A stretch of 64,000 nucleotides of DNA from Denitrobaculum sp965232285. Lineage in GTDB: Bacteria > Pseudomonadota > Alphaproteobacteria > Kiloniellales > Kiloniellaceae. Shown here in pieces: positions 38,453 to 47,503 of the stretch. The translations under genes were made by a program, and so were the position numbers. The notes under the pieces are model-generated. The model made no database searches. It saw only the letters and a list, made by a program, of their open reading frames with translations, and was not told the DNA's origin. The DNA is taken from NCBI GenBank assembly GCA_965232285.1, contig CBDDPL010000004.1:4898001-4962000 (forward strand). Direction: 5' to 3'. Each line of letters opens with the position of its first letter. Position 1 is the stretch's first letter.

Positions 38453-38971
38453 ATGCGACAGCCGCGAGACAACTGGTTCGACAAGGGCCTCGATGCGCTG
38501 GCAGTGATCTGCCGGCTGCTGACCGGTGTTGGTCTTGTGGTCCTCACCCTGATCTTTGGCTGGCTGGTTTTCGGGCGTTACGTGCTGAACGACACGCCGA
38601 CCTGGGTCGAGCAGATGTCGCTTCTGCTCATCATGCTGATCACCTTTCTGGGCGCGGCTGTGGGGATCCACGAGGGCACCCATCTCGGTGTCTCCTATTT
38701 CCGCGATGTCGCTTCCCCTCGGGTGAAGCTGGTCTTCGCCGTGGCGACCGACCTGACGCTCGCCCTCTACGGCGGCGCCATGGCCTGGTACGGCTATCAA
38801 CTGGTGCTGTTCAAATGGCGCGCGGCCATTCCGCTGCTCGGGTTGCCCGAAGGCCTTCGCGCGATCCCGCTGGCGGTGGCCGGTGGTCTTATCTTCCTCT
38901 TCTGCGTCGGCCATCTGATCCGAACGGCACGCTTCGGCCTGCCGGATCACGCCGCCGGCGATCTCGAGTAA
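38453..38971 (+). CDS. dctQ: TRAP transporter small permease (DctQ family)
   Basis: A 172-residue inner-membrane protein with four hydrophobic helices. FGWLVFGRYVLNDTPTWVEQMSLLLIMLITFLGAA contains the W-x-E pattern typical of DctQ, and GIHEGTHLGVSYF follows. It forms the membrane complex with DctM. It lies 87 bases downstream of dctP and 10 bases before dctM. Confidence 0.92.
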   Translation: MRQPRDNWFDKGLDALAVICRLLTGVGLVVLTLIFGWLVFGRYVLNDTPTWVEQMSLLLIMLITFLGAAVGIHEGTHLGVSYFRDVASPRVKLVFAVATDLTLALYGGAMAWYGYQLVLFKWRAAIPLLGLPEGLRAIPLAVAGGLIFLFCVGHLIRTARFGLPDHAAGDLE

Positions 38972-38981
38972 CGGCGACTCT

Positions 38982-40262
38982 ATGGGCCTCGCACTCCTCC
39001 TTTTGGTTTTCGCCTTCGGCGTCGTCATCGGCATGCCGGTAGCCTTCGCCCTCGGTGTCGCCGCGCTGTCGGCTTTCTGGTTCGAAGGCCTGCCGCTGGT
39101 CATCGGCTTCCAGCGGATCGTGGCGGGCGTCAACGTCTTCTCCCTGCTGGCCATCCCCTTCTTTATCTTCGCCGGCGAACTGATGTTCCACGGCGGCATC
39201 GCCATGCGACTGGTCCGCTTCGCCTCGGCGGCCGTGGGCGCGGTGCGCGGCGGCCTGGGGATCGTCAACGTCTTTTCCTCCATGCTCTTTGGCGGCATCT
39301 CCGGCTCGGCGGTCGCCGATATCTCGGCGCTGGGTTCGATCCTGATCCCGGTGATGAAGGAAAAGGGCTATGACGACGATTATGCGGTGAACGTCACCGT
39401 CACCTCTTCGATCGCCGGCATCATGATCCCGCCCAGCCACAACATGATCCTCTTCGCCGTGGCCGCGGGCGGCGGGATCTCCATATCGAAACTGTTCCTC
39501 GCCGGGGTCGTGCCCGGTGTCCTGATGTGCTGCTGCCTGGCTGTGGCCGCCTATGCCATCGCCGTGCGGCGCGGCTATCCCTCAGAGGCTTTCCCCGGCT
39601 GGCAGGTGCTGTTTCTGTCCTTCGTGGCGGCAGTGCCAGGGCTCTTTACGGCGGTGATCATCGTCGGCGGCGTGCTGTCCGGCATCTTCACCGTCACCGA
39701 ATCAGGCGCCTTCGGCACCATCTACGCCATTCTCGTCACGATCCTGGTCTACCGGAGCCTGACCTGGCAGGCCTTTGTCACCGCCGTCACCCGCGCGGTG
39801 AAGACCACGGCCATGGTGCTGGTGCTGGTCGCCAGCGCCGCGGCCTTCGCCTACATGCTGACCTTCTACCGGGTGCCGGACCAGACCGTCGCCTTCATGA
39901 CCGGGCTGACCGACAATCCCATCGCCATCCTGCTGATGATAAACGCCGCGCTTCTGATCCTCGGCATGATCATGGATATGGCCGCGCTGATCCTGATCTG
40001 CACGCCGATCTTCCTGCCGGTCGCCGCGACGCTGGGCATGGACCCGTTACAGTTCGGCATGCTGTTGATGATGAACCTGGGGCTCGGCCTCTGCACGCCA
40101 CCGGTCGGCGCCTGCCTTTTTGTCGGCTGCGCCGTGGGCGAGGTGAAGATGGAAAAGGCAGTGCGCTCGATCTGGCCCTTTTACCTGGCGATCTTCGCGG
40201 CCCTGATGCTAACGACCTTCGTGCCCGCGGTCTCCATGACCCTACCGCAGCTCCTGGAGTAG
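38982..40262 (+). CDS. dctM: TRAP transporter large permease (DctM family)
   Basis: A 426-residue protein of about twelve transmembrane helices and the channel-forming part of the TRAP system. Typical segments are PFFIFAGELMFHGGIAMRLV, FGGISGSAVADISALGSILIPVM, the loop GIMIPPSHNMILFAVAAGGGIS, and LGLCTPPVGACLFVG near the end. Complete and of usual length. The gene ends 8 bases before the stop of a convergent protease gene. Confidence 0.95.
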   Translation: MGLALLLLVFAFGVVIGMPVAFALGVAALSAFWFEGLPLVIGFQRIVAGVNVFSLLAIPFFIFAGELMFHGGIAMRLVRFASAAVGAVRGGLGIVNVFSSMLFGGISGSAVADISALGSILIPVMKEKGYDDDYAVNVTVTSSIAGIMIPPSHNMILFAVAAGGGISISKLFLAGVVPGVLMCCCLAVAAYAIAVRRGYPSEAFPGWQVLFLSFVAAVPGLFTAVIIVGGVLSGIFTVTESGAFGTIYAILVTILVYRSLTWQAFVTAVTRAVKTTAMVLVLVASAAAFAYMLTFYRVPDQTVAFMTGLTDNPIAILLMINAALLILGMIMDMAALILICTPIFLPVAATLGMDPLQFGMLLMMNLGLGLCTPPVGACLFVGCAVGEVKMEKAVRSIWPFYLAIFAALMLTTFVPAVSMTLPQLLE

Positions 40263-40270
40263 CGCGGCGG

Positions 40271-41416
40271 TCACTCCCGCGGCTGCGGCCGGGGCGGTGG
40301 AGCCGTGATGAAGCGCTCGGCGGCGCCCGCCGCACGAGGATTGACCTCCTTGAGCTTTTCGAAGGCAGCCCGTGCGAAATCCGGATCGTCACCCCAGACC
40401 CCCGCCTGTATGGCCAGGCGCAACACCTGCAGATCTTCCGGCGCGTGCTGAAAGAGGAAGCGCAGGTGGGGTAGTTCCTCCTCGTAGCGAGCCGCCATAT
40501 GATAGGTGATGGCCAGGCCCAATCGGCCGTTGAGGGAATGGGGGTCCTGCTCAAGGGAATCCTGGAACAGCGCCAGCGATTCCTCCGTCAGACGGCGGAC
40601 GCCGAAAGTTTGCCCCGCAAGATCGAAAAGCTGCCGGTTGCCGCTGCGGCGGCAGGCGGTACTCAGCGCCTTGACCTGCTGCTCGTCGAGCGTTCCCTGC
40701 CGGCCTCGCAGGTTTTCCAGTTGCAGAGTACAGACGCGCACGGCGGCACCGATTTCAGCGCTGGCTTCCGCGTGCTCCAGACCACTGCGCGCCGCCAGCT
40801 CCGTCAGCGCCTGGGAGGGCACCGCCTCGTGGCGCCCCTCCCCGCCGGCCGCCACAATTCCGATCAGACGGCCCTCTTCATCCACCAGGGCACCGCCGCT
40901 GTTGCCGGGCTGACTGTGAGCGCTGTGATGCAGCCGCGCCAACGCCTTACCTTCAGCGGGCAGCAATGTCACCTTGCCTGGGTCGTAGGCCCGGATGCGC
41001 TGGAAAGAGACATCGGCGCCGACCGTGAAGAGTTGCATTCCTGTTTCAGCGTCGGCAGGTTCCAGAACCGGTCCCGGCGGCAGGTCCGGTGCAGAAAGAA
41101 AGATAATGTCACCCTTGTAGTCGGCGGGCACGACCCGGGCCGTCATCCTGGTGCCGTCGGCGAGGAAAAGATCGACAACCTCGCTGTCCGCCACCGAATG
41201 GCGCGAGGTCACGAGGCGATCCTCGGCGATGCGCACGGCGCTGCCCACCGGGTCGAAGGCCGAGATGGCGAAGACCGCCGCGCGCGCGGCGCAGACCGGT
41301 TCCGGCTGACGGCATTCCTGGCTCTGCGCCCTCGCCGGCGAGGCGGCGAGGACAAAGGCCGCAGCGATGGCAAGCAGCGACATCGTGACAACAGGTTTCA
41401 CTCTCTTGCTTTTCAT
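40271..41416 (-). CDS. Exported trypsin-like (S1C) protease with C-terminal TPR-like region
   Basis: A 381-residue protein with a signal peptide (VVTMSLLAIAAAFVLAASPARAQS). The N-terminal half is a chymotrypsin-fold protease: His in VTSRHSVAD, Asp in GDIIFLS, and Ser in SQPGNSGGALVDEEGRL. The C-terminal half (about 225-365) has helical repeats of TPR character (SLALFQDSLEQDPHSLNGRLGLAITYHMAARYEEELP in pieces). The His is in RHS in place of the usual AHV, which is acceptable but unusual. The ATG at 41416 is chosen over a GTG at 41422. It is divergent from a second S1C protease at 41525, with 108 bases between them. The two share the GGALVDEEGRL block and may be old duplicates. Confidence 0.82.
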   Translation of the reverse strand: MKSKRVKPVVTMSLLAIAAAFVLAASPARAQSQECRQPEPVCAARAAVFAISAFDPVGSAVRIAEDRLVTSRHSVADSEVVDLFLADGTRMTARVVPADYKGDIIFLSAPDLPPGPVLEPADAETGMQLFTVGADVSFQRIRAYDPGKVTLLPAEGKALARLHHSAHSQPGNSGGALVDEEGRLIGIVAAGGEGRHEAVPSQALTELAARSGLEHAEASAEIGAAVRVCTLQLENLRGRQGTLDEQQVKALSTACRRSGNRQLFDLAGQTFGVRRLTEESLALFQDSLEQDPHSLNGRLGLAITYHMAARYEEELPHLRFLFQHAPEDLQVLRLAIQAGVWGDDPDFARAAFEKLKEVNPRAAGAAERFITAPPPRPQPRE

Positions 41417-41524
41417 GGTCACCTGCTTGGCTCTTCAAAAAATTGCGGCGCGACGATCACGGTCAGGCGCGTTACCCTACAGCAGAGAAGATAGGCAGCA
41501 ATTGGAAATTGGTGGGATCGGCGT

Positions 41525-42238
41525 ATGCGCTTTATCCGAACGGCTCTACAGGGTCTGGTTTTTGGGAGCACCGTCATCGCTGCGGCAACGACGCTCAGGG
41601 CTGAACACGCGGAAACTGCGTGGAACGTCGCCTCGCCCTCCGTGGTCTCGGTCCAGCCGACCTGGCCGGGCTACAGCCGCCCGGGCTTCGGCGCGCCGGC
41701 GGGAACGGCCCCGGAAGGCACCGGGGTCGCCATCCTGGAACCCGGCCTGATCATTACCGCCGCCCATGTGGTGGCCCGCGCCACCGAGGTCGCGGTGCGC
41801 GATCATCAGGGCCGGCGCGTCCCGGCAGAGATCCTGGCAATCGACCCGGCCAGCGACCTCGCCCTGCTAAAGACGGAACTGCCCCTCGTCCCCATCATCA
41901 TTGCCGAAGAGCGCCCGGCCACCGGCGCCCATGTCTGCGCCATCGCAAATGCTTTTGGGCTCGACCTCAGCATCACCTGCGGCATCGTTTCGGCCAGGGC
42001 CCGCTCCGGCATCGGCTTCAATCCGATCGAAGACTTCATTCAGACCGACGCGGCGGTCAATCCAGGCGCCTCGGGCGGTGCACTGGTGGACGAAGAGGGC
42101 CGACTGGTCGGCCTGCTGAGCGCGATCTTCACCAAGGAGTCCGACGCCAACGCCGGGGTCAACTTCGCGGTCTCGAGCGAGCTCTTGCTGACGCGCGTAA
42201 AAGGCATGCTGGCAGCAAAGGACAGGAAAGAGCCCTGA
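41525..42238 (+). CDS. Exported trypsin-like (S1C/HtrA-type) protease without PDZ domain
   Basis: A 237-residue protein with a leader (LQGLVFGSTVIAAATTLRAE) and one protease domain. Triad: His in LIITAAHVVA, Asp in DPASDLALLK, and Ser in NPGASGGALVDEEGRLVGLL. The motif order and spacing match DegP/HtrA proteases, but the protein stops after the catalytic domain and lacks a PDZ domain, so it resembles a minimal protease. It probably acts in the periplasm in protein quality control or processing. It is divergent from the TPR-bearing S1C protease. A convergent paaN gene ends 78 bases after it. Confidence 0.85.
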   Translation: MRFIRTALQGLVFGSTVIAAATTLRAEHAETAWNVASPSVVSVQPTWPGYSRPGFGAPAGTAPEGTGVAILEPGLIITAAHVVARATEVAVRDHQGRRVPAEILAIDPASDLALLKTELPLVPIIIAEERPATGAHVCAIANAFGLDLSITCGIVSARARSGIGFNPIEDFIQTDAAVNPGASGGALVDEEGRLVGLLSAIFTKESDANAGVNFAVSSELLLTRVKGMLAAKDRKEP

Positions 42239-42315
42239 ACACCAACCCGAATCACAGGGTTACGTGATCGCCGCCGGCAATTCTATCTGATGCGAATCCG
42301 CCCTCACTCTTGACC

Positions 42316-43980
42316 CTACGCCGCCGCGGGGCGTCGGACCGTCGTCACCCGGAAGCGATTGGCCACAAAGGCCGCGTCGGTCAGGCAAGCGTTGCCGGCC
42401 GGGTTTGCGCCGCTGACATGGTAGTCACTGAAGGCGGCGCTCTGGTTGACGAAGATGTTGCCGGTCAGGTTACAGGAGAGACTGACACCCGCAGCGGAGA
42501 AAGCGTCCGCCGCCTTATCAAGGGTCGCGTCGTCGGTTGCGTAGACGGCCGCTGTGATGGCGCCCTTTTTACTGGCGGAATCGGCCGCCCGGGCGATGGC
42601 ATCTTCAGCGGAATCAGCCGCTACCACAAAGGCAATGGGACCGAAGCGCTCCTCCAGATGCGCGTCGCTTTCGGCGGCATCGACTTTCAGCAGCATAGGC
42701 GTCGCCGTGCGTGCCTCTTCCAGACCTTCGATAGTTTCCGAAGCACGGACGACCTCGCCCAGAGACCCGGCGCTCCGGACTCGTTCGATCGTGGCCGGGT
42801 TGGCGATGGCGCCGCAGATCCCGGCGGCGCGGGCCGGATCGCCCAACAGCTTGTCGATGGCGATCTTGAGGCCGCCGGCCACCTCGTCAAGTGACTTGTG
42901 ACCGTCTTCCGTCTCGATGCCGTCGCGTGGCACGTAGATGTTCTGCGGCGCGGTGCACATCTGACCGCTGTAGAGCGAGAGGGAGAAGGCGATGTTGCCG
43001 CACATACCCTTGAAGTTGTCGGTCGATGCCACGACCGCGGAGTTGACGCCCGCTTCCTCGGTGTAGACCAGCTTGTTCCTGGCGTTCTCCCGGATCCATT
43101 GGCCGAAGGCGTTGGAGCCGGTGAAGTCGACGATCGCGACCTCCGGATGCTGCACCAGATCCTTGGTGATTTCCGCGCCCGCTTCATCGGCGGCCAGCAG
43201 CAGAACGTTCGGATCGAAGCCGGCCTCGCGCAAGACTTCACGGCCGATCTCCAGAGAAAGAGCCAGAGGCAGGATCGCGGTCGGATGCGGTTTCACAATC
43301 ACTGTGTTACCGGTAGCGAGGCTGGCGAAGATGCCCGGATAGCCGTTCCAGGTCGGGAAGGTGGCGCAGCCGACGGTGACCGCGATGCCGCGCGGCAGAA
43401 TGCGGAACTCCTTATCCAGGACGATCGGGTCATGCTTGCCCTGCGGCTTGGTCCAGATGGCCGTGGCCGGGTTTCGGGTCATCTCGGCGTAGGCATAGGC
43501 GACAGCTTCGACGGCGCGGTCCTGGGCGTGTGGTCCGCCGGCCTGAAAGGCCATGACGAAGGCCTGTCCCGTCGTATGCATGACGGCGTTGGCCATCTCG
43601 AAGCTGCGCTTGTTGATACGCTGGATGATCTCGAGGCAGACACCGGTGCGGTCCTCGATAGAGGCACGGGCCCAGCCGCTTCCAGCCTCTTTCGAAGCGG
43701 TGATCAACTGGTCGATATCCGCGGCCGGATAGGTGATCTCCAGAGGCAGGCCGAAGGGCGAGGTCTCCTTGCCGACCACCTGGCCGTTGGTGGGGTGGTC
43801 GGACAGTTCGAAAAGATTGCCCAGGCGCGCCTTGAAAGCCGCTTCGCCATCGTCCTTGGCGGTCTCGCCGTAGATCCTGCCGCTTGGCGCTTCAGGATAG
43901 GGGCTCCAGTAGCCGCGCTCCCGGGCGGCGTCCACCGCCTTGTCCAGCATCTCGCGATGGCTCTCGAAGAAGCGCGTCAT
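42316..43980 (-). CDS. paaN: PaaN-type aldehyde dehydrogenase of phenylacetate degradation
   Basis: A 554-residue member of the ALDH superfamily that matches the form called PaaN in alphaproteobacterial phenylacetate clusters. It has FPTWNGYPGIFASLATGNTV, VDFTGSNAFGQWI, the glutamate of VYTEEAGVNS and the nucleophilic cysteine of YSGQMCTAPQNI. Unlike PaaZ (about 680 residues) it carries no C-terminal MaoC hydratase domain, so ring cleavage of oxepin-CoA by this gene alone is not assured. It is divergent from paaG across a 222-base region with a probable TetR-type operator. Its precise reaction is less well established than those of paaABCDE. Confidence 0.88.
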   Translation of the reverse strand: MTRFFESHREMLDKAVDAARERGYWSPYPEAPSGRIYGETAKDDGEAAFKARLGNLFELSDHPTNGQVVGKETSPFGLPLEITYPAADIDQLITASKEAGSGWARASIEDRTGVCLEIIQRINKRSFEMANAVMHTTGQAFVMAFQAGGPHAQDRAVEAVAYAYAEMTRNPATAIWTKPQGKHDPIVLDKEFRILPRGIAVTVGCATFPTWNGYPGIFASLATGNTVIVKPHPTAILPLALSLEIGREVLREAGFDPNVLLLAADEAGAEITKDLVQHPEVAIVDFTGSNAFGQWIRENARNKLVYTEEAGVNSAVVASTDNFKGMCGNIAFSLSLYSGQMCTAPQNIYVPRDGIETEDGHKSLDEVAGGLKIAIDKLLGDPARAAGICGAIANPATIERVRSAGSLGEVVRASETIEGLEEARTATPMLLKVDAAESDAHLEERFGPIAFVVAADSAEDAIARAADSASKKGAITAAVYATDDATLDKAADAFSAAGVSLSCNLTGNIFVNQSAAFSDYHVSGANPAGNACLTDAAFVANRFRVTTVRRPAAA

Positions 43981-44080
43981 CTCAGTCTCCCATTAGGCAA
44001 CTTGCCAGCCTTCACCACCCGGCAATTGCCGCCGCGGCGCTCTTTCGACCAGCTCTGTCTTTGAACGGAAGAAATAATTG

Positions 44081-44094
44081 ACCGACCGGATGGT
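44081..44094. promoter_or_regulatory. Probable TetR-type operator between paaN and paaG
   Basis: ACCGACCGGATGGT is a near-palindrome (ACCGACC against ACCATCC after reversal, 5 of 7). It has the ACCGACCGGT look of operators bound by TetR regulators of acyl-CoA and aromatic catabolism. It lies in the divergent paaN/paaG control region, about 100 bases from each start. The TetR gene at 46857 is the candidate binder. Confidence 0.45.
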
Positions 44095-44202
44095 TTATGC
44101 AAGATGTTTTTTGCGCACTAAGATGTTACAAGAGACAAGGGCAGCCGGAACGGGGCTGTCGAAGAGGCCGCGGAAGAGACGGCAAAGCCAGGGAGAGGGC
44201 GC

Positions 44203-45000
44203 ATGAGCGAAGACACGATTCTGGTCGAAAAGGCCGCGGGTTATCACCGCCTGACCCTGAACCGGCCGGACAAGCTCAACGCTTTCAATGCCGGGATGAA
44301 TAAGGCCCTGCTCTCGGCTTTCCAGGCTGCCGACGACGACGATGACTGCCGTGCCGTGCTCGTAACGGGCGCCGGACGCGCCTTCTGCGCCGGGCAGGAT
44401 CTGGGCGACCGCAATCCGGCCACCATGGAGGGCCCGCCGGATCTGGGAGAGACCCTGGAGACTCTCTACAATCCTCTGATCCGTGAAATCCGGGCGCTGG
44501 AAAAGCCGGTGGTTTGTGCGGTCAATGGTGTAGCGGCGGGCGCCGGCGCGAATATCGCCCTGGCCTGTGACATCGTGCTCGCGGCCAAATCGGCGAAGTT
44601 CATCCAGGCCTTCAGCAAGATCGGCCTGGTGCCTGACAGTGGCGGCACCTGGAGCCTCATGCGCCTGCTGGGCGAAGCCCGGGCCAAGGCCCTGGCCATG
44701 ACCGGCATGCCGCTCGGCGCGGAACAGGCGGCCGACTGGGGCATGATCTGGAAGGCGGTCGAAGACGAGGACCTGATGGTCGAAGCGCAGAACATGATGG
44801 AGGCCTTCGCCGTGGCACCGACGGTCGGGCTCGGTTTCACCAAGCGGGCGATCCAGGCGGCGGCGACCAACAGCCTCGACCAGCAGCTTGATCTGGAGCG
44901 GGACCTTCAGCGCGCCGCCGGTCGGACACCGGATTACGCCGAAGGGGTCAGCGCTTTCCTGGAGAAACGTGCGCCGAACTTTACCGGACGCAAGGCGTGA
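44203..45000 (+). CDS. paaG: 1,2-epoxyphenylacetyl-CoA isomerase
   Basis: A 265-residue crotonase-family enzyme. In the aerobic phenylacetyl-CoA route PaaG isomerises the ring epoxide to the oxepin-CoA. Typical pieces are LTLNRPDKLNAFNAGM, the oxyanion-hole region VTGAGRAFCAGQDLGDRN, and VNGVAAGAGANIALACDIVLAA. The AGQDL segment is characteristic of PaaG relative to generic enoyl-CoA hydratases. Its stop codon overlaps the start of paaI (GTGA), and it heads the paaG-paaI-paaK-tetR-paaX series. GAGAGGG-type sequence is upstream of the ATG. Confidence 0.92.
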   Translation: MSEDTILVEKAAGYHRLTLNRPDKLNAFNAGMNKALLSAFQAADDDDDCRAVLVTGAGRAFCAGQDLGDRNPATMEGPPDLGETLETLYNPLIREIRALEKPVVCAVNGVAAGAGANIALACDIVLAAKSAKFIQAFSKIGLVPDSGGTWSLMRLLGEARAKALAMTGMPLGAEQAADWGMIWKAVEDEDLMVEAQNMMEAFAVAPTVGLGFTKRAIQAAATNSLDQQLDLERDLQRAAGRTPDYAEGVSAFLEKRAPNFTGRKA

Positions 45001-45455
45001 CTCAGCCATCAGAGATGACGCCGGACGAGTTGGCGCGGGCCTGCGCCGACGCCATGTGGGCAGGTGACAGCGCATCGCAAGGGCTCGGCTTTGTGATCGA
45101 CGAGGTGGCTGCGGGCCGGGCGGTACTCTCCATGACCGTCCGCGGTGACATGGTCAACGGACACCGGATCTGCCACGGCGGTTTTATCTTTACGCTGGCG
45201 GACAGCGCCTTCGCCTTCGCCTGCAACAGCTATAACCAGAACGTGGTGGCCCAGCACTGCGCCATCACCTTCATCGCGCCGGCCTTCGAGGGCGACCGCC
45301 TGACCGCCACGGCGGAAGAGGTAACCCGCTACGGCCGCTCCGGCATCTACGATATCCGGGTGACGCGGGAGGACGGCACGGCCATCGCCGAATTCCGGGG
45401 ACAGTCCCGCTCGGTCAAAGGCACGCACTTGCCGGAAGACGAAGTAACGCCCTGA
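44997..45455 (+). CDS. paaI: Hydroxyphenylacetyl-CoA thioesterase
   Basis: A 152-residue hot-dog-fold thioesterase. PaaI hydrolyses dead-end or excess ring-hydroxylated CoA esters in the phenylacetate pathway. The motif GHRICHGGFIFTLADSAFAFACN, with the catalytic HGGxxxxLAD core, is intact. Start GTG 44997 overlaps the paaG stop. An internal ATG at 45015 is possible. The next gene, paaK, begins 40 bases downstream. Confidence 0.93.
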   Translation: MTQPSEMTPDELARACADAMWAGDSASQGLGFVIDEVAAGRAVLSMTVRGDMVNGHRICHGGFIFTLADSAFAFACNSYNQNVVAQHCAITFIAPAFEGDRLTATAEEVTRYGRSGIYDIRVTREDGTAIAEFRGQSRSVKGTHLPEDEVTP

Positions 45456-45495
45456 GGCCGAAAAACAAAACAAAAGAGACCAGGAGGATCGCGCC

Positions 45496-46806
45496 ATGGA
45501 AGACCGCACCCCGTCGAAGTCGGACCTCGATCCGATCGAAATCGCCTCGAGGGATGAGCTGGCCAGCTTGCAGCTCGAACGCCTGCGCTGGTCGCTCTGC
45601 CATGCCTATGAGAACACGGCCTTCTACAAGCAGAGCTTCGACGCGGCGGGGGTGCATCCCGGCGACCTGAAGAGCCTCTCCGACCTCTCGAAGTTTCCCT
45701 TCCTGGTCAAGACCGACCTGCGCGACAACTATCCCTTCGGAATGTTCGCCGTCCCGCGCGACCAGGTGGTGCGCATCCACGCTTCTTCCGGCACGACTGG
45801 TAAACCCACAGTCGTCGGCTATACCCAGACCGACATCGACAACTGGGCGAACCTGGTCGCGCGTTCGATCCGCGCCTCCGGCGGCCGGCCCGGTGATATC
45901 GCGCACATCGCTTACGGCTACGGCCTCTTCACCGGGGGCCTGGGCGCCCACTACGGTGCTGAAAAGCTCGGCTGCACAGTGGTGCCGGTGTCCGGCGGCA
46001 TGACCGAGCGTCAGGTCACGCTGATCCAGGATTTCAAACCCGAGATCATCATGGTTACGCCCTCCTACATGCTGTCGATCCTGGACGAGTTCCGCGCCCA
46101 GGGACTGGACCCACGGGACTCCTCCCTGCAGGTCGGGATCTTCGGCGCCGAACCCTGGACCAACACCATGCGACAGGAGATCGAGCAGGCTTTCGACATG
46201 CACGCGGTGGACATCTACGGCCTCTCGGAAGTGATGGGGCCGGGGGTGGCTAACGAATGCGTCGAGACCAAGGACGGGCTGCACATCTGGGAGGATCACT
46301 TCTATCCGGAGATCATCGATCCGGAGACCGGCGAGGTGCTGGAGGACGGCGAAAAGGGCGAACTGGTCTTCACTTCGCTGACCAAGGAAGCCCTGCCGAT
46401 CATCCGCTACCGCACGCGGGACCTGACGCGCCTGCTGCCCGGGACCGCGCGGACCATGCGGCGGATGGAAAAGGTCACCGGCCGCTCCGACGACATGATC
46501 ATCCTGCGCGGGGTCAACGTCTTCCCGACCCAGATCGAGGAACAGATCCTGAAGTGCGCCGGCCTCGCACCGCACTTCCAGATTGAACTGACCAATCCGG
46601 AGCGCATGGACGTCATGACGGTGCATGTGGAGGCGAGCCTCAATGCGGCTTCCGACGAGGCCCGATCGGCGAGCGAGAAAGAACTGGTCCACCACATCAA
46701 GAGCGTGATCGGCATCTCCGCCAGGGTTTCCGTCGGTGCGCCGCAGTCGGTCGAACGCTCCCAGGGGAAGGCCCGGCGTCTTGTGGACCGGCGGGAAAAA
46801 CGGTAA
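45496..46806 (+). CDS. paaK: Phenylacetate--CoA ligase
   Basis: A 436-residue adenylate-forming ligase that makes phenylacetyl-CoA from phenylacetate, ATP and CoA, the first step of the pathway. It has the P-loop ASSGTTGKPTVVGYTQTD, VDIYGLSEVMGPG, and the C-terminal GRSDDMIILRGVNVFPTQIEEQIL, all typical of PaaK. AGGAGGA lies 8 bases before the ATG. Length is the family norm. Confidence 0.96.
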   Translation: MEDRTPSKSDLDPIEIASRDELASLQLERLRWSLCHAYENTAFYKQSFDAAGVHPGDLKSLSDLSKFPFLVKTDLRDNYPFGMFAVPRDQVVRIHASSGTTGKPTVVGYTQTDIDNWANLVARSIRASGGRPGDIAHIAYGYGLFTGGLGAHYGAEKLGCTVVPVSGGMTERQVTLIQDFKPEIIMVTPSYMLSILDEFRAQGLDPRDSSLQVGIFGAEPWTNTMRQEIEQAFDMHAVDIYGLSEVMGPGVANECVETKDGLHIWEDHFYPEIIDPETGEVLEDGEKGELVFTSLTKEALPIIRYRTRDLTRLLPGTARTMRRMEKVTGRSDDMIILRGVNVFPTQIEEQILKCAGLAPHFQIELTNPERMDVMTVHVEASLNAASDEARSASEKELVHHIKSVIGISARVSVGAPQSVERSQGKARRLVDRREKR

Positions 46807-46856
46807 AGCGCCCCTGGGGATTCGCAGTTTAAAGTCGGACAGGACGGGGAAGATCT

Positions 46857-47453
46857 ATGGCTCGCACACAGGCGCAGGACTACGGCGAAAAACGCAACGC
46901 CATCCTGCAGCGTTCGGCGCGCCTCTTCGCCGACGGCGGCTTCGAGCGTACCTCCATGGCCAGCGTGGCTGCCGAATGCGGTGTTTCCAAGCCGCTGCTC
47001 TATCACTACTACGCCAGCAAGGAAGAGCTGCTCTTCGACATCATCAACGGTCATCTGGAGGAGCTCTGCACGGCGATCATTGAGGCCGACGATCCGGAAG
47101 CCGAGCCGGAGGCACGTCTGCGCCTCCTGGTGCGGACGCTACTGGACTGCTACCGCGACGCCGATGCCCAGCACAAGGTTCAGATCAATGCCCTCTCGGC
47201 CCTGCCCCAGGACAAGCAGGATCTGCTAAAAGCGCTCGAGCGTAAACTGGTGACGGTCTTTGCCGATGCGGTTCGCGCCATCAACCCGGCGGTCGACGAG
47301 CAGAAATCGATCCTGAAGCCGGTTACCATGTCCCTCTTCGGCATGCTGAACTGGCACTACATGTGGTTCCGCCCCAAGGGCGGCATCAGCCGTGAAGAGT
47401 ATGCCGAGCTTGCGACCGACCTCTTCGTGAAGGGGCTGCAGGGGATTCGCTAG
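46857..47453 (+). CDS. TetR-family regulator of phenylacetate genes
   Basis: A 198-residue TetR protein. The N-terminal helix-turn-helix is in MASVAAECGVSKPLLYHYYASKEELLFDI, followed by a larger all-helical ligand domain (about 65-190). Its place between paaK and paaX suggests a phenylacetyl-CoA-responsive repressor of the type called PaaR in other bacteria. Having both a TetR regulator and PaaX in one cluster is less common than having one alone. Candidate operators are at 44081-44094 and 48434-48470. Confidence 0.88.
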   Translation: MARTQAQDYGEKRNAILQRSARLFADGGFERTSMASVAAECGVSKPLLYHYYASKEELLFDIINGHLEELCTAIIEADDPEAEPEARLRLLVRTLLDCYRDADAQHKVQINALSALPQDKQDLLKALERKLVTVFADAVRAINPAVDEQKSILKPVTMSLFGMLNWHYMWFRPKGGISREEYAELATDLFVKGLQGIR

Positions 47454-47503
47454 TCTCGGCAGGGCGCTTGTCGGGCGCTGTACCTTTGGTCCATAAACGG
47501 AGC

